From: Fodinibius sp964490705
Lineage (GTDB): Bacteria > Bacteroidota > Rhodothermia > Balneolales > Balneolaceae
Direction: 5' to 3'
Length of the DNA: 64,000 bases
NCBI GenBank assembly: GCA_964490705.1
Contig: CAZBCG010000002.1
Location: 1-64,000, forward strand
Shown: one piece after another, positions 62,504 through 64,000 of the stretch
Position numbering within the stretch: the first letter of the stretch is position 1
Layout of the letters: each line of letters begins with the position of its first letter
Notes under the pieces: model-generated
Database searches by the model: none
Told to the model about the DNA's origin: nothing
Seen by the model: the letters and a program-made list of their open reading frames with translations, nothing else
Translations under genes and position numbers: made by a program

Positions 62504-63765
62504 TCACTCTTTCGACCAGATGCGAGTATTCAGGTTAAATTCATCTACAATATCTGTAATAAATAGAAGGTCTCTGTAATAGCTATATACATCCACATCA
62601 TCTACCATCTCTGCAACTTTGTTAACGAAATTCTCGGGATCGGCCAATAAAACTCGATTAACATTTTCACTTTCAACATCAAATAGATCCTTTTGAAAGG
62701 GTATAGCAAAATGGATCCTGGAATCAAAAAAACTAATAAATAGATTGCGGTCAGTTCGTTCGTGAAAGCTCTGAAGGCGATCCAAAAGAGTTGTTGTTAA
62801 TATATAGCGAGCTTCAGTCTGGTCAGTACTGTAAATATCATACACAGACTCTAACTCCTGATTTTCTAAATGGACCTGATGAAACGATTGTCTATTATTG
62901 GAGCTCATCAATCGCTTATCTGACTGGTATGATATAAAGGCAGAGCTGTCTATCTTGCCTATCGATCCATCTGCTTTTTTGATCCTGACCCCCATTTCGA
63001 ATTCCATTGGTCTAATAATGGTTTGCCCCTGAAAATGTTTGTGGAAATCTGCTATAAAATATAAGCCACGAAAGAAGGGACGATGCTGCATGGCTAATAT
63101 CTTAGCATACACCTGATCCTTTAGATTAGATTCCTGGGTGTTATTCTCGATGTCTTCCTTAAGCTGAAACTTGCGGAGAGTCAGAATAACTTCTGAAAAT
63201 TCCAGAACTGTCTCTCCAATGGTGCCTGAGATATAATCTTCACTAAATATTCCGTTTGACTTTTCGGGGAATATTAAACTTTCATTGATCTCTTTTTTGC
63301 TCAACCCGCTCGTGGGCTGATATGAAAAGGAATCACCTAAAAAGTCAACGATGTCCCCCATGATTTCACTCTTCAACTTGTTTTGAAAGTCAGCAAGATC
63401 ACCAAATTTATCTTTTTTTGTTTCCAAGAATAAGGTGATAAGTAGCCAAAGAATTGCCAACGCTACTCCACCTCCGAAAAGCCAAAGGTTCAATTCCATA
63501 AAAGTCATACCGTCGAATGGCGCCGCTTTATCAGATGTAAGCCACACGATGACCGTAACTGGGGAACATAGTATTACTGCGATCGCCCCCAAGCTGAATA
63601 TGTACTTGATAATATTTAGAGGTCTATATGATTCGTCATTTAAATCCTTATACCCTCTGACTGTTTCTTTATTTACGGCTTTTTTTTCGCCTCCTTTTGT
63701 AAATGCTTAATTGATTCCTTCAATCCATTCATGTAATAGGATTTAAATGCCTCAACTGATTTCAT
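62504..63765 (-). CDS. DUF3137 family membrane protein B, frameshifted near its N-terminus
   Basis: ATG 63765, after AAGGAAGAG, opens 30 codons (MKSVEAFKSYYMNGLKESI...) that end at TAA 63675-63673. These match the start of protein A (MKSREEFKHFV). The rest of the protein lies in the -1 frame, open from within the A-run to the stop at 62504. A -1 shift at AAAAAAAAG (63687-63679) joins them into about 420 residues with two helices (about 50-75 and 87-110) and DUF3137 motifs FRGLYFIADFHKHFQGQTIIRP and STDQTEARYILTTTLLDR. Without a shift the only start in the long frame is TTG 63592, which has no ribosome site and cuts into helix 1. Frameshifting, transcript slippage, pseudogene or sequence error are all possible. 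Confidence 0.82.
63679..63696 (-). promoter_or_regulatory. Candidate -1 frameshift site: Shine-Dalgarno-like sequence and slippery A-run
   Basis: On the minus strand the coding sequence reads AAGGAGG (63696-63690), four bases, then A AAA AAG (63685-63679) inside a run of eight A. A_AAA_AAG in zero frame is the heptamer used by E. coli dnaX. The stop TAA follows two codons later. A weak hairpin (AGAGG with CCTCT) begins about 20 bases downstream, farther than in dnaX. The A-run could also cause RNA-polymerase slippage; one added A restores the frame. Confidence 0.65.
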
Positions 63766-63915
63766 AACGCTCTTCCTTACTTTCAGGCCAAATCATTGGT
63801 TTATACGTCTCTCTTGCATGCAATAATATCAGAAAATGATTAAGATCGAACAGTATTTCAAATACAAGGACTCGATATCTGAATATTAGGGAAAGGTATG
63901 GTACCATTAAACTGG
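63766..63915. other. Upstream region of the DUF3137 operon
   Basis: About 150 bases between the DUF3137 B start and the right-hand direct repeat. It must hold the operon promoter on the minus strand. A good Shine-Dalgarno sequence (AAGGAAGAG) precedes ATG 63765. No other feature is visible. Confidence 0.5.
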
Positions 63916-64000
63916 TTGCCGTTGGCTTCTATCACAGAATACCGTTATTATTACTGCTCTTATAATTTTAACATTCTGATTTGATAGTGGTCCGCATCGC
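63916..64000 (+). repeat. Direct repeat, right copy: start of a second cobalamin-type leader, cut by the window edge
   Basis: Same 85 bases as 60845-60929 with one mismatch, including TATAAT at 63961-63966 and the CCGCATC first arm of the leader's stem. If it continues as in the left copy, a second cobalamin riboswitch lies just beyond the window, probably in front of a plus-strand gene for vitamin B12 uptake or use. That gene cannot be seen here. Confidence 0.9.

Noticed and set aside
60845..64000. Composite transposon or integron bounded by the direct repeats
   Set aside because: No transposase, integrase or terminal inverted repeats; the repeat is a leader/promoter sequence, not an IS end.
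1..64000. tRNA, rRNA, CRISPR array, prophage or insertion sequence
   Set aside because: I looked through the intergenic regions for cloverleaf-type TTCGAATC segments, rRNA-like stretches, regular spaced repeats and transposase genes, and found none.

Overview
The window reads as a chromosome segment of a Gram-negative bacterium of the Bacteroidota/Balneolota group. This is inferred, with no database search, from a type IX secretion (Por) C-terminal sorting domain, a small PID-CTERM-like protein, a GldE-like CBS transporter, a DUF3098 protein, GH3 and LuxC/LuxE family enzymes, many Sec lipoproteins with classic lipoboxes, and start codons that mostly lack a strong Shine-Dalgarno sequence. Most of the DNA is dense housekeeping sequence with no prophage, insertion sequence, CRISPR array, rRNA or tRNA visible.

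Layout. 0.2-5.3 kb: long-chain acyl-CoA synthetase, two small membrane proteins, and a leftward cluster of cysteine desulfurase, LOG-family hydrolase and DUF1499 protein. 5.4-16.6 kb: a putative outer-membrane protein, pgk, acyl-CoA dehydrogenase, ssb, gldE-like gene, murB, a two-domain DUF2779 nuclease-like protein and an M48 lipoprotein protease. 16.6-20.3 kb: a leftward three-gene operon for exported carbohydrate-related proteins, in which two products share a domain. 20.4-26 kb: purB, a LuxE/LuxC pair, a small lipoprotein and an exported Gfo/Idh/MocA oxidoreductase. 26.5-45.2 kb: M3 peptidase, Na/Pi cotransporter, leuS, Ca/Na antiporter, GH3 protein, citrate synthase, mazG, a Maf-TPR-hypothetical operon, DUF3098, DUF92 and a dicarboxylate/amino acid symporter. 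45.6-51 kb: a large T9SS-secreted protein with a PID-CTERM-like partner, an aldo/keto reductase and an acyl-ACP thioesterase. 51.4-60.7 kb: an RND efflux operon with one adaptor and two different permeases, then an exported amidase. 60.8-64 kb: two divergent paralogous DUF3137 membrane proteins bracketed by an 85-bp direct repeat.

The most unusual region is the last 3.2 kb. The left copy of the direct repeat is the promoter-like start of a cobalamin-riboswitch-like leader that points into the 3' end of a DUF3137 gene on the other strand, so it has no sense-strand target in the window. The right copy runs off the window edge. The upstream DUF3137 gene is split by a frameshift at a run of eight A residues that contains a dnaX-type slippery heptamer directly after a perfect Shine-Dalgarno-like sequence; a -1 shift there restores the full protein. 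The two paralogues, otherwise divergent, are identical at DNA level over their last 50 bases.

Other points of note are a dispersed palindromic repeat inserted in frame in the LuxE-family gene, several families of intergenic repeats, a sharp base-composition step inside the T9SS protein gene, and the duplicated domain in the carbohydrate operon.
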